A stretch of DNA of 56,575 nucleotides from Gelatoporia subvermispora B (GCA_000320605.2 KB445799.1:523050-579624), one strand, 5' to 3'. Shown: positions 1 to 12,098, numbered from the stretch's first letter. Program-made: numbers and translations. The notes: generated by a model from the letters alone, not told the origin.

Positions 1-25
1 GTCGGAAGCGGTAGGTAATAGATAG

Positions 26-1447
26 ACCTACGCAATCAAGCGAGGCCCGGACGGCGAGATCCTGCGATTCAAGGCACGGCTCGTTGCTCAGGGATTCTCG
101 CAAATTCCCGGTGTTGATTATAACGACACATTCTCACCCACAGTTCGACTTGATGCGCTGCACGCAATCCTCCACCTTGCGGCTGCATGCGGCTGGTACC
201 GCGCACAAGATGACGTCACTGGCGCCTTTCTTCACAGCGAACTGGATCACGAGATCTACATGCGACAGCCCGTTGGCTTTACGGACGGCACCGATCGCGT
301 TGTACGACTACTACGCAGCCTCTACAGACTCAAGCAAGCAGCACGACTCTGGAATCGTCACATGACTGCGCAACTCAAATCGGTCGGCTTCCGACAGCTA
401 TTCACGGACAACGCGGTGTATATCCGTGACACCGAGCTTGGTACTACCATCACGGGCATCCATGTCGACAACGCTCTCACGTTCTCGAGCTCGCGCAAGG
501 AACTCGCTGCTGCCCGTCACGATCTGCACAGCCTCTTCGAGATGAAGGAAGAAGACCCAAACTGGATTATGGGCTTTGAGCTCTTCGACGACCGAAAGCA
601 AGGTACAATATCTATATCACACGAGAAGTACATAATTTCTATTCTACGGAGATTCAAAATGGAGGACTGCACTCCCGAGGTAATCCCGATGCGGCCGAGC
701 TATGTCCTCACAAAGGACGATGGCCCGAAGAATGCTCAGGAGGCAGACGACATGAAACGGCGCCCTTATCGTGAACTTCTCGGAGCCCTCACATGGATCT
801 CGGTCATCTCACGACCCGACATATCATTCGCAGTCAACAACCTCGCGCAATTCAACGCGGACCCAGGCCCGAAGCACTGGCGCGCAGCCAAACGCATCCT
901 GCAATATCTCACAGGAACGCGCGACTATCGACTCGTACTCGGCGGTGACGACGCGGACACTCACACGTTCGACACACTCGCTGGCTACTCTGACTCGGAC
1001 TGGGCACGCAATATTGACGACCGGCGCTCCGTATCCGGATATGTCTTCAAGATCGGCAAGGCGACCGTCGCGTGGAGCAGCAAGAAGCAGACCACTGTCG
1101 CTGCCTCGTCTACCGAGGGCGGATACATGGCCCTCTCGTTCGCTGCGAAACAAGGTCTGTGGATGCGCCGCCTACTTACGGAAATGGGCTGCCCGCACGA
1201 GAGAGCGCCAACCACAATCCGCGGTGATAACCAAGGCTCGATCGACCTAACGAAGGATGCCCGTCATCACGCACGCACGAAGCACATCGACGTGCATCAC
1301 CATTTCGTGCGCGAACGTGTCTCGGATGGCACCTTCGTTGTCGAACACCAACCCTCGCGCCAATTGGTTGCCGATATCTTGACGAAACCACTCGAACGCG
1401 AGGATTTCGAGCGCCTCCGCGACTCTTTGGGACTCGTTCCGGCTTAA
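26..1447 (+). pseudogene. Ty1/copia retrotransposon pol remnant (reverse transcriptase + RNase H)
   Basis: One reading frame runs open from position 26 to the TAA at 1445-1447. Its start matches the copia reverse-transcriptase entry (KARLVAQGFSQ, then VDYNDTFSP), followed by the RT core (DDVTGAFLHSEL, SLYRLKQAARLW) and the copia RNase H domain (YSDSDWA, the SSTE region, GDNQGSIDL, ARTKHIDVHHH, DILTKPL). A TAG at 23-25 interrupts the same frame just before the conserved block. The RT active-site tetrad reads HVDN, where this family normally has two adjacent Asp; losing the second Asp should abolish polymerisation. Gag, protease, integrase and 5' LTR lie outside the window or are missing. The element is therefore a non-autonomous relic. 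The family call is secure; inactivity is inferred from the stop and the altered tetrad. Confidence 0.9.
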
Positions 1448-1594
1448 GGGGGTGTGTTAGAGCAGTTAATGGTAACCCGTTCACTCGTAGATTAGGCCGT
1501 TAGGATAGCACTTCCATATTCGTACTATAGGTTCCACCATGCTTACTTAATCATACGCGCGTCCATATTCAACGCCACATAGCCACGCTTTCCC

Positions 1595-1744
1595 TCAGTC
1601 CTCGACGCTATACGCTCGGACTGACGGGTAAGCATATAATCTACCTACCGTACATTCTGATTACTTACGATATTGTAGGACGCTTCGCGTCCGCACCCTA
1701 GGTAGATAATTCAGTCCTCGACGCTATACGCTCGGACTGACGGG
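1595..1744. repeat. Duplicated 34-nt imperfect hairpin motif in the LTR
   Basis: The motif TCAGTCC...GGACTGACGGG occurs identically at 1595-1628 and 1711-1744. Its arms TCAGTCC and GGACTGA are complementary, so each copy can fold into a hairpin. Confidence 0.8.
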
Positions 1745-1766
1745 ACGCTTCGCGTCCGCACCCTAG
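1678..1766. repeat. Duplicated 24-nt motif with perfect GGACGC/GCGTCC hairpin
   Basis: A 24-nt stretch beginning GGACGCTTCGCGTCC and ending CCCTAG occurs at 1678-1701 and again at 1743-1766. The first 15 nt form a 6-bp stem with a TTC loop. In the second copy it directly abuts the other hairpin motif; in the first, about 50 nt separate them. Confidence 0.8.
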
Positions 1767-1775
1767 CGTTCAACA

Positions 1776-2214
1776 GTCGCAACCGATTGACCACCCAGCC
1801 GACTGGTGAGGAAAGATGTCTGACGCCATAGCGGGAGACTAGTTCGCCGGCCGATGGCGAGGACGACAATTGCTGAGAAAACCACGAATGAGACGAATTG
1901 AGAGAGTTTAATTCTGACTCACTGCGACGGCTCACCAGGGCGAGAGCGCCCACCCTCGCCCACCTCTCTTCGGCGTTAGCCGAGATATGCTAGACGCCTG
2001 TGGTGATTTATTTTGATGCCGCAGCGTGACAGGCCGACCACAGGCCGAGCCACGAAAGACTCCCTATTCATCCGTTCTTCATTCTCTCGGGACCAACTCT
2101 CTGTTGTGATTGGGCTCCGTCATGTATCATGTATAGCGAACGGAGCTAGACACATATCATTATCCGCACGAGCAATCACGTATTGACTGTCTATCAATTG
2201 CTAAGCTCACTCTA
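1776..2214. other. Gap between LTR and monooxygenase
   Basis: No coding signal is recognised here. It holds sequence just downstream of the presumed LTR and the 3' flank of the convergent monooxygenase gene. Confidence 0.5.
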
Positions 2215-4074
2215 CTACAACCTTGCCCACTGTTCATCCGACGTTCTGCCCTCATTGGCGACGGCCTCTTCGAATGCCTTCTCTGCCCGCTTCCAATGCT
2301 CGAAGAATGTCTCGTCCGTCTGCCAACTCCATTGCTGCGCAATGTCTCTTCCGAGCTGCTCCAGGCAGCCCCGCTCATCCGGCACATCGCTGCCATCATA
2401 ATGACCCGGTGCATTGAACTCGTACATGAGCCCCGTTTCATTGGCGAGACTGACCACTGTGCTGGAAAATGGAAGCCGTATACTCTGGTAGATGCGGAGG
2501 ACTTCAGGAACTAGGTCTAGCGTCGTTCGTGGGTCTGTGAGCATGCGGCCGAGTATGTATGCGTCCTATGCATCGTGTTAGCTACGACACCTCGGAGACA
2601 GGAAATCAGGAGTGTATGGCCTCGACCGTACGTGCCTCGATCGCTTGTCCTGCTCCCGCCCCAAAATGAGTGGTCATTGCATGAACCTGTGCTAGTGATG
2701 AGGTAATGCTCAATCAAACGTAGTAGTAAGGTGCTCACCGCATCGCCCAGGAGGCCGACCTGTCCGTGAACTGAGAAGGGAAGGGACTCGATTACATGAA
2801 TTGCCCATTTCGACGGATTCTCAATGCACTATTGCATAGTCAAAATCTCTGAAGGGATGTATATGATGGATGTTGCCTACTTTGAGCATCTCCTCGACCT
2901 CGGGTTCCCAGCCGACATACTTCTCCAAAACCTCTTCAAGCGGCACATCTTGGACCCATCTGCCCTCGTACAGTGTGCCTTCACCCCCGGGGTGTGTGTA
3001 GAACCCAACGAAATTGATCAATTTACCATGCGAAATCGGGTAGGATACAACATGCTGGTTGGGGGCGAATCATTGAGGTTTCATGACGTCACGGAGATGG
3101 AGGTTCGGACTCACTCTTCCTTTACCACAGTACTGGAATCATCTTGTTACCAACGCATACGTTCTTCTCAATAGAATCCGAAGGCACTTACGGATAGAGT
3201 CTTACTTAGCGCTTGGCTCCTTGGGTTGAGTTTCCGCAGCTTGTCCGCTGGAATCAAGCAGCGATATGCCACGGTCCCGGTCCATTTCGGTGTAGCTGGC
3301 GCACACCGGCTACAGTCGGACCGGTTGGTCGAAGATGAGCATTGCTGACGGTGCACGATGTTATACATAGCCGTGCGGGTAGCAGATCTCACCCCATCTG
3401 CACCGACGAGAACGTCCGTCTCTGCGGTTGTTCCATCGGAAAAGTACAGCACGATAGTTTGGCACCCATTAATGCCTCGGTTGACTTCGTCGTAATGTAT
3501 AAGTCGCTTTGATGTGTGTATTTGGCAGGACAGGGGCAGGTGGCGTTGCAGAATGTGTATCATCTCAGCGCGATGCATTGTCGTGGCACCACCTGAGGTA
3601 CGTATGTTGGATAATGGAACAGATTGGGGACTGTGTTACGCACTAGGAACCAGCATTTCTAAGAAGTTATATGACTCTCTAGGGCGATCTGATCTTCGGA
3701 ATATGAATCCGACCTCTGCAACATCAGATGATGATCGTGTATAAGTGAGCTTTGTCCACACGTACTCATTCCCTCAGATGGGCGTTCTACGGACTGGTCT
3801 GCGAGTTCTTCATGCAAACCGAGCATCTCCATAACCTGCCATGTACGAGTCCAAACAGAGATCCCAGCACCAACAGTGGTGATTTCTGGTCCAGCCTCGT
3901 AGAGATGTACTTCAATAGGCGAATCATGCTGTTCATAGCGTCCTAGTACGGCTGCAAATGCGAGACCACCTGGTCCGCCGCCGCTGCGACAACAAGGTCA
4001 TCTCATGTTGAAGCCGAAGCGTACCGCCATTAGGTGAATACGCACATGATAGAAATTCTGAACTTTGGGGACAT
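2215..4074 (-). CDS. FAD-dependent monooxygenase (salicylate hydroxylase-like)
   Basis: Eight exons close in frame to about 461 aa: 4074-4046, 3983-3766, 3715-3644, 3592-3192, 3054-2881, 2828-2739, 2686-2636 and 2565-2215. The family is the group A flavoprotein hydroxylases, which use FAD and NAD(P)H to add one oxygen to an aromatic or similar ring. Visible motifs are the Rossmann GGGPGGLAF split by the first intron (MSPKFRISI-I-GGGPGG), the acidic end of beta-2 (VHLYEAGP), the DG motif (VLVGADGVRSA) and the GD motif (GLLGDAVHAMTTHFGAGAGQ), all in the expected order. Exon 1 is only 29 nt. The intron at 2635-2566 starts with GC rather than GT. Length is normal for the family. The substrate cannot be told; a role in secondary metabolism or phenol breakdown is inference. 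Confidence 0.87.
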
Positions 4075-4981
4075 GTGGTAGGCTAAAGCTGCTTGCTCGG
4101 GGATACTTGCAGCCACTGAAGCGGGAATGCTGCGAGCAGGTACACTCGAGGCGGCTCATTGCTCCAGTCTATACACACTATCCCCGTCCGGCAATAGCCT
4201 CCGCATCGATTCCGCCGAAGATAGCGTAACATCGAAATTCTCAATTTAGAGAGCGTGGATGTCAGGCGGCTGCGGAGCTAAGGCCACAATTCAACACGGC
4301 CGCCATGAAGCGTGAGAACAGAGGTTACTCACGACGACATTAGACCCCTGAAGGCACAACTTTAGATTTCGGGATCGGAGGTAGACACATTGTGTCGCCA
4401 GAGAGCGATCTGCGAGATGTATTGGTCTATACTAAGATGAACTCATACTGAGGGTAGTGGATCTAATGAGCATCGGAACTTTGGAAGTATGAATATAAAT
4501 TTAGAAGCTCTCACGGGCATCGTATTGGTTGTGAGAATCAAGTTTCATGGCATGAGTTTGTGCGCCACAGACAATCAGGGAAGAGACGGCCACAGATTCA
4601 TATTATTGCGCTTGTGATGAGTCGCAGCTCGGCATACTAATGCAGCCTTTGGAAGTGAATCAGCAGATTCGGTCGCCGAAGGTGTCCAGTGCGCAATTGG
4701 AATGAGCGCTTACCAATGCGAGCACTCGCGGCCGCTCTCACAGAGCATGCCCTCATCTGCGATACATGGCCCAATATATCGTGTTCTGTCGTTGTGGGAG
4801 TGCAGAACGTATCTTGCGGGGACCTGCATGGGATCATGTCGCGAAACTGGCGCTTCAACATTTCGGTATCTGCCGAGGTGAGCCCGGCACGTGGACAGCC
4901 GAATCCATGCTGTGCTGTGGACTGCGTCACGGTCAAGGATGGCCTCATCCACCGGATGCATTTGTGAAATTACTTTCTCTC
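4075..4981. other. Divergent intergenic region
   Basis: It lies between the starts of the monooxygenase (-) and the F-box gene (+) and should hold both promoters. Short open frames are present, but none resembles a known family. Confidence 0.5.
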
Positions 4982-6548
4982 ATGCACGACTGTCTCAGAA
5001 CACCCGATATTATCCCACTTATTCTGCAGCACCTATCTCAGGGAAGCCTGGCAGCGGTTGCAAGGGTCTGTCTCAATCTCAGCGAATATGCCCTCGACAA
5101 TTTGTGGAGGGACCAAGATGGCCTGAGCAATCTAGCGAAGTGCTTTCCTCAAGATGCTTGGGAGATTGTACTCGCCCATGAGGTTGGAGTATTCTGGCAC
5201 AGCTCGTACTTCGTCAGTTCTTCTACAATATGCGTGAAACAACCATGATTTTTATACTTGTAATCAGCGTTTCACCAGAAGCCTCGAACCCGACGATTGG
5301 GTCAGATTTAACTACTACTCGTGTCGGGTGAAGAATCTGAGTTATCCCTGCTATCAAACCACCTCTTCCGGTGTTCCCACTTGTGATGTTCTTGACCAAG
5401 CCGCCCTCATGACGCTCGCAGTGTCTGAGCAGTCCATCACGCTACTTCCATCTCTGCGAGAACTTTTCCTGAATCTCAATGATGTTCATTCAGAGGAGCA
5501 GCAGATCCCCTTCACCGTTCTATTTGGACCACAGTTGAAGAAATTATCGGTGGCAGCCAGTCCTTTCCCTGGAAGACTCTTGGCCTCAATCCCACGCCTT
5601 TCCCCGAATCTGGACGACTTAACCATTGCACATCAAATCCGTGACTCATTGCAAATTGCCGAGCTTGCGCAAATCTTCAGTTCTGATTTTGCTCTGCGGA
5701 GATGCGATATCCGAATGCCACGAGCGGTGGCTCAGATTCGAGATGTTCTGCAATGGTTGGCATCGTCCCCCACACTATCGACCCTGCGCTTCTCCCTGCG
5801 TTTGCCATCGGTGACGGGCTCTGAAGCAGACTCCAACAGGATCACGCAAGAGTTGTCGTCGGCGCGTTTCAAGGTCATCGAGAATCTATCTATCATTGCT
5901 GACTCCGCTACTGCCGTCTCATCGATATTGCCTTTGTTCTCCTCATCGCCTATCCAGAGCCTTGATATTCAGTTGGAGATAGCTCCACCCCATCCAGACG
6001 TGCTAGAACTTGTTCAGACATTAACATGCGTATGCGACCCTATCTCCTTGAAGAGGCTGCATCTGAATTCAGTCGGAACATGGGACGTTCGCCCTCTCCT
6101 CTCTTTCCACAACCTAGAGGACATGTCACTTGTGTCCTTCCCTCCAGATACCGACGACACAGAATTGAAGGGTTATGTCACTGCGTGGCCCCGCTTACGT
6201 CGTCTGGACGTGCGAAGCCCGAAGCGCTATCGAAATGGCGGTGTACTGAAGTTAACGTTGCAGGCGCTCATCTACCTTGCGGACGCTTGTCCCAAGCTGC
6301 AGCGCTTGAGAATTGCGCTAGATGCGAGAGAGATACCCGTTATTGCCCCTCCACAGCCGGAGTTACCTTCTCGCTTCCAATCTCTCGACGAGTTTCAACT
6401 TCGCTGTTTCGCCGTCGCAAATCCTCATGAAGTAGCGAAATTTGTTCATGAACTGATCCCCGAGCGTACCAGGATCCTCGGAAGCACAACCAATATTGCG
6501 ACAAGCGAGATGATGTCTATCCTGAATGAACTGCGCAAGACATCCTAG
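4982..6548 (+). CDS. F-box/leucine-rich-repeat-like protein
   Basis: Two exons (4982-5212 and 5268-6548, intron 55 nt, phase 0) give about 503 aa. The N-terminus looks like a degenerate F-box of the kind common in agaricomycetes (PDIIPLILQHLSQGSL, then AAVARVCLNLSEYA and NLWRD). The rest is an array of leucine-rich segments (for example LPSLRELFLNLND, LKKLSVAASPFP, LKRLHLNSVG, WPRLRRLDV, CPKLQRLRIAL) that would form a solenoid for substrate recognition. Such proteins act as receptors in SCF ubiquitin ligases by binding Skp1 through the F-box. The first ATG just before the F-box was chosen; the frame is open upstream without a better start. The F-box call rests on pattern, so a generic LRR protein is the alternative. 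Confidence 0.8.
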
Positions 6549-7276
6549 GAGGCGGATCAAACATCTCGGTGCAAAATCGATAGTTCACTTGAGGCGTGGC
6601 GCCATACATGTCGCTCGTTCCCTTCCTCGTGAGTGTCCGAAACCTAACTTTTTGTCGAGTCAAATGGAGGTGACCCTGCAACCACTGCAGACTCATATCA
6701 AGACTCAGGTACCTGGTGAAAAGGGCACTAATTACACTGTTTGCTCTGCGATGATTTGTCACTATCAATCGTTCACGCCGTACCAAGCTTCTCGTATTGT
6801 GGCTGATGTGGGTCTGTTATATATTATGGTAATGGGCAAACTTGAAACGCACGGCGACTCATGTGATTAGCATCGGCATTGTGGAACAGATCTCAAAAGA
6901 CTATGGCAACTGGGCGATGAGTACAAGCGCACAATTCGAGAGACATGTGACTGTGGGCACTGCAGCGATTACTCACCTGAATCTACTCGGAAGCACACAT
7001 ATGGACGCCAGGTTGATCGAAAAAATTTCTATCTTGATCGAATTGTGAGGCCTGCGCAGGATATCGACGCATACTTGGTTACATTAGAGATCAGATGAGA
7101 CTGATCATAGATTGTTTGCTCGACATGAGTAACATTCAATGATTGCACGTCGCGCATTCCGCCAATCATGGACTTGTACTCTTGCTGTCGGCAACATGGC
7201 AGCGATATTACTAATTCTGACGCGACAAAGCGATTGAGAATGTGCTGTGAGGATTACTCCATTCCGTATTGTACAA
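6549..7276. other. Gap between convergent F-box and methyltransferase genes
   Basis: No gene or repeat recognised. The stretch holds the 3' flanks of two convergent genes. Confidence 0.5.
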
Positions 7277-8379
7277 TTATATCCTTGTTACAGACCACGC
7301 CATCCCATACAGGTGATCACCTTCCAAGATCTTCATTCCCATATTTTCGGCGTCTGTATCGATAACCTCGAGACTTGCCCGTACTCTAACACTACCCCTG
7401 TTGAATATTTCTCCGTCCCAGAGCTGCGTCCAGCTCTCAGGACTGTGACAGAAGGCACGATCCCCTCCGGGAATGTCGAGGCCAACGTACATGAAGCCCT
7501 TCTCGGGTCTACCAACATGGAAACCGAAGATACAGGAGCCGGGTTCGGAAGATAGCAAACCAGCCAGCGTACGAGCCAGCTGCAGTTGCTTCTCCTCGTC
7601 GAATACGTGGAAGAGCAGCCCGGCATGAATAGCCGAAACATGGCTGAGCAGTGGGGTGAGGGACGTCAGGGAGTGCAGATTCGGGCGCGGTGTCTCCGGG
7701 GAAGAATATGAGGGGTCTCTCAGCTTGATGAATGCAGAATCAAGCACGTCTCCAGGTAAAAAAGGCACTGTGAATGTCTCTGGCTTCGACATAAACAGTT
7801 CGAGCCCCAGCCGCCAGAAATCTTGGGCTGACGTCAGTCTGAAACATTAGAAGGGTGTTCTCGCAGGCATACCTGGCCTAAGGTCTGACGCGATGATATT
7901 CTCCATTGGAAATCCGTCTGCTATGGCGCTTCGAACATCGTTTCCAACTAGAGCAGTATCATCTCATAGGATAGATGTCGCAGAACTCCCCTACTCACAG
8001 GCACATCCAATGTCCAGAAAAACAGCCCCTGGACGTTCCTTGCCGAGCTGTAGGAGCTGACTATACCCTACGGAGCGACTAATATTCGGTCTATCAGGAA
8101 GCTAAGAATCTGTGACTTCCGGAACAATACTGCGGGAGCTCACTTGAGGAAACCAAATATCCGTATACACGGGAAAGGGAATATCTATGGTCGACAGTTG
8201 CCACATCATCTATCCCACTGTCCAGATCAAAGTGAACTCAGACGTACCTTGTACGCTTCTGCTTGTACTTTCATTACATGCTCCTTGAGCATCGTGTCGT
8301 CCTGAATGCCGGTATGTGCCCTGACGAACGCAAGCTGATGATCATCGAGATTAGGATTGGGGGAGGACATCTCAAACAT
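7277..8379 (-). CDS. Class I SAM-dependent methyltransferase (small fungal type)
   Basis: Five exons close in frame to about 306 aa: 8379-8248, 8209-8144, 8101-7999, 7947-7873 and 7821-7277. A second in-frame ATG at 8370 (MSSPNPNL) may be the true start. Motif I is AVFLDIGCAFGNDVR, split by an intron, which binds S-adenosylmethionine. It is followed by ADGFPMENIIASDLRP (motif II acidic residue), VPFLPGDVLD (motif III region), LSHVSAIHAGLLFHVFDEE and the C-terminal LEGDHLYGMAWSVTRI. This architecture matches a family of about 300 residues frequent in basidiomycetes and related to methyltransferases near fungal terpenoid genes. The acceptor substrate is unknown. The nearest upstream same-strand gene is the FAD monooxygenase, separated by the F-box gene. 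Confidence 0.85.
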
Positions 8380-9864
8380 GAGTGGGATGAGTTTGTATTT
8401 CAGTCCAACAACTCACAAGTGCGAGCGTGCGTATATTTGTAGGCCCTTAAAGCTCGACCTCGGGTCAGCAGATATGACATTTTATCCATAAGCCGCAGCG
8501 CGAACTCAGCTCGCAGTCTTCGGATATAAGTGCTGCGTGCGGTCCTGTCGGGCGGTGACAGATGTTGATTGTGTTCCTTCGCAAACCCTGCTACGGACCA
8601 TAGGAATGTGGATGACAAGCCCTGGAATGGCGCAAAGATCTCACACACTAATTTGAGCAGTTGGCCCTTAGCAGTGAACGTTGCGGCCAAAGTCCTATTT
8701 GATTTTACAACAAAGTATGTTTCTAACGGGAAGACTGATCCGAAGTAGATGATAGACGCCCCACATGGCTCACTCAAGTCGGATGTGTTGATCAATGTTG
8801 ACTAGGATACAGGCCAGCAGTCCACAAATGGTTATCATGACACGGCTGCCAGTTGACACATCATCTTGCCGTCAGCAAGGAGTTGCCGCTCGGGGCTTCG
8901 CAAATCCATTGCGCGAGAGTGCAACTGGGCTGTTGCTTTGAGTACTGCTAGGCATATGGTGGTGTGGATAGTAACTTTAGATATCGATAAATTGGGTGCT
9001 TCGAGAGCTTGTCCTAGTCATGCGCACTACACGTGCTGCCAAAGAATCATGCTATCGCGTACCATCTATCGAATCTAACACGGACAGCAATTCCACAGCA
9101 GCAGACTGCTGCTAGATCATCAACGCGCTGTCAACACTTCTGGATCGAAATGCCGGACATCAATCCGCAGATTTCACAGTACCTAAGACAAGGCAGCCTG
9201 ATGATTGTGGTGATCGCGCACACGTGACTAGCTGGTGGACATAATGTGCATAATTGAACGTGTATGCACGTCGACACCGCCTCACGACGCTGGTGCATTC
9301 CCGACTCCGAGCTCGATACTGGCCGACGCAGTGAAACACGACACGCTTGATGGTAGTGCGAACGTGGCTGCTCTGATGATCTCAAAGGTATCCTACAGCG
9401 ACAAATAGCTCGGCTTGCCAAGAGTTTAAAACCGCGACAGCGAGAAGTGGCTGGATTTGGATGATCCTCCACGCTTAAGACGGCTGCTAGGGTGCATCTT
9501 GTCTGTCGGCGTGGTGGCTCTCCGAGCGATGCTGATAGCTGTGCCCACCGAGGCTCTCACGGTGTCGATCGTGGATCCCTCCTGCACAGGTTGTATGTTG
9601 AAGTCCCAGCTCGCACGGCTCTAGCACGGCTCGGACTGTCGGAGGAAGCCCGGATGAAGGCGCTTGCCATGTACCGATGCCATCGCAAGTCCATGCATCA
9701 TGTCAAGCATGTGAGCGCAGGCACTCGGTCCAGGAAGGAGCGTGCGTCGCGCCAGGAACGTCCAAGTTAAAAGCCCAAAGGGAGCGAGGCCTAATGTGAG
9801 TGTCATCTCATTCACCATTCCGGTTTGCTGCTCACTGAAACATTTCGCGCTAGGGATCACGGTC
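8380..9864. other. Long gap, no gene recognised
   Basis: About 1.5 kb between the divergent methyltransferase and the first exchanger gene. The longest open frame, 8400-8795 on the minus strand, has no recognisable family and directly abuts the methyltransferase start, so it may be promoter sequence. The rest shows no coding pattern. Confidence 0.45.
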
Positions 9865-12098
9865 ATGGCAATACCTTTATCAGAAGTCTCCACGGAGGTA
9901 CCTACACCAGACATAGAGAAGGGTGCGACCAAGGTCGCTACCCAAGAGAAGCGCTTATTCTACCGTGGTCACAACCATCGGGTCAAGCGATTCATGGCGG
10001 CCGTGAAGAACAGGAATGGTGCACGACCGCAGTTCAAATGGCGGGAAAGTTTCTATGGAGCTATCACCTCGTCAGGTATGTAACGCCGTTTTTGAAATAA
10101 ACTTCATATTGATGCGCCTCTCGCAGGTATCAACATCCTCCTGTTGGTCATCCCACTAGCTTGGGTATCGCACTTTCACCATGCGTGGGGTCACAAGGTT
10201 ACGTTTGCATGTATGGCAATGTATCGATCCGTAATGACTACTCCTAACATTACTGCGAATAGTGTGCTTCTTGAGTATCATCCCCCTTGAACGGATGTTT
10301 GACTGGGGTGGCGAGCAGATGGCATATTATCTCGGCGAAGAATTGGGTGATCTTCTCATCGTTACGCTGAACAAGTGAGGACCTCTCCCCTTGGTCGTCA
10401 TAATATGTTGACTCTCTCGATAAAGTGCTGTTGAGGCCACATTAGCGATCATTTTACTGGCTCACTGCGAGTGAGTTGTTCAGGCAAATCCCGATGAATG
10501 TGACTGAGTCGCGATCCCCAGGCTGCGACTGCTTCAGTCTACTATTGTCGGTACGCATATTGCAGCCTAGGTGTATACTATGTGGCCCTGACTTTCTGTT
10601 GAACATAGGCGTCATTGTTCTCCATCTATTGTTGGTTCCTGGAACGTCCTTCCTCACGGGCGGTATGCAGTCCTGGCAACAGGAACTGACGGAGCATACA
10701 ACCGAGCTTAATCACTCGCTTCTCATGCTAGGGTATGTTACACAACTGTGAAATAAGTATTACATTGATCACAAATAATGCGTTATCCACCAGAGTCATG
10801 GCAATCATGCTGCCGACCGCGCTCTTTGCTGCACTTGATCGCGGCGCATCCGCTTCCAACGCCGGGGAGCCCTTCTCAAGTCTGATCAATGACCAGACCC
10901 GTGATCAGATTCTTCAAATCAGTAGAGGGCTCTCAGTAATCCTTCTCGTCGTGTAAGTTGTATTCCTATCAGCTTGAAAGCCATACGTAATAGCTCATGT
11001 ACCCTAGATACATCTGTTCGCGTGTCTTCATTCACACCAGTGATCCGGACTGCGAAGAGGATAATAAGAGAAAACGTCAGACAACTTCGGATAACCCGGA
11101 GACCCGACGGGACTCGTACGGTTCGCTCGATCGCGCAGAAACCATGACGTCGCAAAGGAAGGCCAGCAGCAGTCCTGTACCCGATATGGCCAGACTACCT
11201 GCGGAAGATGAGACGGAAGCTCATGCCGCGCATATCAAGGGTAAAAAAGCACTGGCGTGGGAGAAGAAGGAAAAAGAGCTACTGGAGGAACTGAGGATGG
11301 GCCCCGGAGCGGGCTTTATTCTCCTCGTTGTCACGGTGGGCGTTATGGCTGCAACAGCCGAATTCGTGAGTAGAATAGATTTTAGTATGCCTTGGTCTCA
11401 CTTGACGCGTATTACAGCTTGTCGAAAGCATCGAATTTGTTCGGGAGGAGGGGAACATCGAGGAAGAGTGCGTCTACACAGCCTGTCCAACATTCACTTG
11501 TACGCTGACAAAACTGAATCAGGTGGTTCGGTCTCATCCTATTACCCATCGTGTCTTTCGCCGGCGATGGAACAGTGGCCATCGTGCGCTTCATCGAGTC
11601 AATCCTCATGCACCTCTTGGGCCGGAAGCTCCGAGAACCGAAAGAAATCGCACAAGCCCGCGCAATTGATTTGAGCATCCAGTTTGTCCTCTGGTGGATG
11701 CCCCTGCTCGTGCTGCTTGGCTGGTGGATTGGCAAGCCAATGCATCTCATGTTCGGTAGGACTCGCATTTTGGGTTGCCGAAACTCGCAGAAATACTCAT
11801 CAGTCCGACCCCTAGATTATTTCGAGCTAGCTCTGCTCTTGGGATCGTGCTTCCTAGTCAACTACGTAACTGCGGACAGTCAAACAAACTGGGTCGAAGG
11901 ATTGATTATGATGGCTTTCTACCTCATGATCGTGAGTCGCAACGCCACGATTTCTACGACGTATTGCTCATCCTCTGGTTTTGCTTCCAGGCCATCTGTG
12001 CTTGGTTCTATGTCGGACAGCCTGAGTCCGCCATTATGCTGACCTGCGGGAGTGTTGCCCAAGCTGTCGCGGGTGGCGCAGCAGAAGGCTCTGGATGA
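9865..12098 (+). CDS. CaCA/CAX-like cation:proton exchanger, paralog A
   Basis: Twelve exons close in frame to 542 aa: 9865-10075, 10127-10210, 10263-10374, 10426-10470, 10522-10550, 10609-10732, 10794-10952, 11008-11365, 11418-11467, 11523-11755, 11816-11931 and 11991-12098. The layout follows vacuolar Ca2+/H+ exchangers of the Vcx1/CAX type: IPLAWVSHFHHAWGH, then LSIIPLERMFDWGGEQMAYY, alpha-1 repeat GDLLIVTLNNAVEATLAI (E139), LRLLQSTIVG, LNHSLLML...MLPTAL, a charged central loop (about residues 265-350), then alpha-2 AEFLVESIEFV and PIVSFAGDG (D406), and the C-terminal GKPMHLMF...VNYVTA..TNWVEG. The canonical second motif GNAAEH is replaced by SFAGDG. Likely a multi-pass membrane protein of the vacuole or another endomembrane; substrate unproven. 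It is the first of three same-strand copies. Confidence 0.85.

Larger units (their letters stand above)
1455..1775 (+). mobile_element. Probable 3' LTR of the copia element
   Basis: The pol stop codon runs straight into a purine tract (AAGGGGG, 1446-1452), the usual plus-strand primer site, and TGTTAGAG begins at 1455, a typical LTR 5' end. A plausible 3' end is TTCAACA at 1769-1775, a weak inverted match to the start. Inside lie two hairpin-forming motifs, each present twice (see the repeat entries). The 5' LTR is not in the window, so the right boundary is a guess. Confidence 0.45.

Noticed and set aside
3980..4020. Apparent frameshift in the Rossmann motif of the monooxygenase
   Set aside because: Resolved by a 62-nt intron (4045-3984) and a 29-nt first exon, which give MSPKFRISI-I-GGGPGG in frame, so the gene is intact.
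8400..8795. Minus-strand frame upstream of the methyltransferase
   Set aside because: It directly abuts the methyltransferase start and has no recognisable motif; more likely promoter sequence.
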